Source: Rhodococcus gordoniae (lineage in GTDB: Bacteria > Actinomycetota > Actinomycetes > Mycobacteriales > Mycobacteriaceae). Taken from it: a stretch of 64,000 nucleotides of DNA. Positions 63,826 through 64,000 of this stretch are shown in pieces. The stretch spans positions 62,001-126,000 of the forward strand of contig NZ_LPZN01000018.1 in NCBI RefSeq assembly GCF_001646655.1, given 5' to 3'. The notes under the pieces were generated by a model. That model did not search any database. It was not told the origin of the DNA and saw nothing but the letters and a program-made list of their open reading frames with translations. The position numbers and the translations under genes are program-made. Positions within the stretch are counted from its first letter, which is position 1, and each line of letters begins with the position of its first letter.

Positions 63826-64000
63826 CCTTCGGCGAGCTTCATGAGTTCGGCGAGGAGCTTGGCGACCTCGTCGGCCTCGGTGAGGAAGCCGTCGTGTCCG
63901 TCGCGCGAGACGAGTACTCGCAGTTCACCCGATCCCGGAAGGAGATCGGCGATCTCCTGCTGCAGGCGCAGCGGGTACAGCCGGTCGGAATCGACGCCGG
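63822..64000 (-). CDS. metX: Homoserine O-acetyltransferase MetX, C-terminal end (5' part outside window)
   Basis: The last 58 or so codons are visible on the minus strand, ending with TAG at 63822-63824. The translation contains VDSDRLYPLRLQQEIADLL, then RVLVSRDGHDGFLTEADEV, the acid and histidine region of MetX alpha/beta hydrolase-fold acetyltransferases (SDRLYP and GHDGFL). The product makes O-acetylhomoserine for methionine synthesis. The gene starts beyond base 64000. Its stop region overlaps the end of DUF3017 by about four bases. Confidence 0.85.
   Translation of the reverse strand, partial: GVDSDRLYPLRLQQEIADLLPGSGELRVLVSRDGHDGFLTEADEVAKLLAELMKLAEG

Overview
The window is chromosomal DNA from a high-GC, mycolic-acid-type actinobacterium, most likely a Rhodococcus or a close relative. 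The gene order largely follows the M. tuberculosis Rv3447c-Rv3355c block: ESX-4 genes, rplM-rpsI, glmM, glmS, nnr, alr, tsaE-tsaB-rimI-tsaD, groES-groEL1, whiB3, sigD-rsdA, guaB-guaB3-choD-guaA, imuA'-imuB, dnaE2, a SpoU methyltransferase, folD and DUF3017. WhiB3, a WXG100 pair, a maleylpyruvate-isomerase-fold (DinB) protein and very high codon-third-position GC also fit. The species cannot be fixed from the sequence alone. No transposase, phage gene, CRISPR array, tRNA or rRNA was seen.

Layout. 1-6.1 kb: the 3' part of a type VII secretion (ESX-4-like) operon with eccC (5' end outside the window), an Rv3446c-like membrane protein and the small substrates EsxU and EsxT. 6.1-16.9 kb: ribosomal proteins L13 and S9, glucosamine and peptidoglycan precursor enzymes (glmM, glmS, alr), the NAD(P)HX repair enzyme nnr, two alpha/beta hydrolases and an extra EspC-like/WXG protein pair. 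16.9-19.7 kb: the t6A tRNA-modification cluster tsaE-tsaB-rimI-tsaD. 19.7-24.3 kb: a membrane-anchored Hsp70-like ATPase, then groES-groEL1 behind a CIRCE operator, then whiB3. 24.3-34.5 kb: an Rv3415c-like gene with tandem repeats, sigD with its anti-sigma factor rsdA, a DUF5319 gene and the purine genes guaB, guaB3 and guaA around a cholesterol-oxidase-like gene.

34.5-54 kb is more accessory. It holds a PspC/LiaF-like envelope-stress module with its own kinase and regulator and two shared inverted-repeat operators, and a tail-anchored Ser/Thr kinase. It also holds the SOS mutagenesis genes imuA'-imuB, an ExoIII-type nuclease, an MDR alcohol dehydrogenase, an MMPL transporter, a multicopper oxidase, an ECF42-type sigma factor with its DGPF partner, a 2-hydroxyacid dehydrogenase and an ArsR-SRPBCC operon. 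54-64 kb: dnaE2 with its own SOS box, a DUF4349 lipoprotein, rhodanese, a tRNA 2'-O-methyltransferase, a glycosyltransferase divergent from a WS/DGAT-type acyltransferase, folD, DUF3017 and the 3' end of metX.

Regulation is unusually readable. There are two LexA boxes (imuA' and dnaE2), a CIRCE box and paired palindromes in front of the SRPBCC-ArsR operon and in the PspC divergent region. Many strong stem-loop terminators are present. At least eleven genes carry a TANNNT -10-like hexamer ending 6-8 bases before the start codon, as expected for leaderless transcripts.
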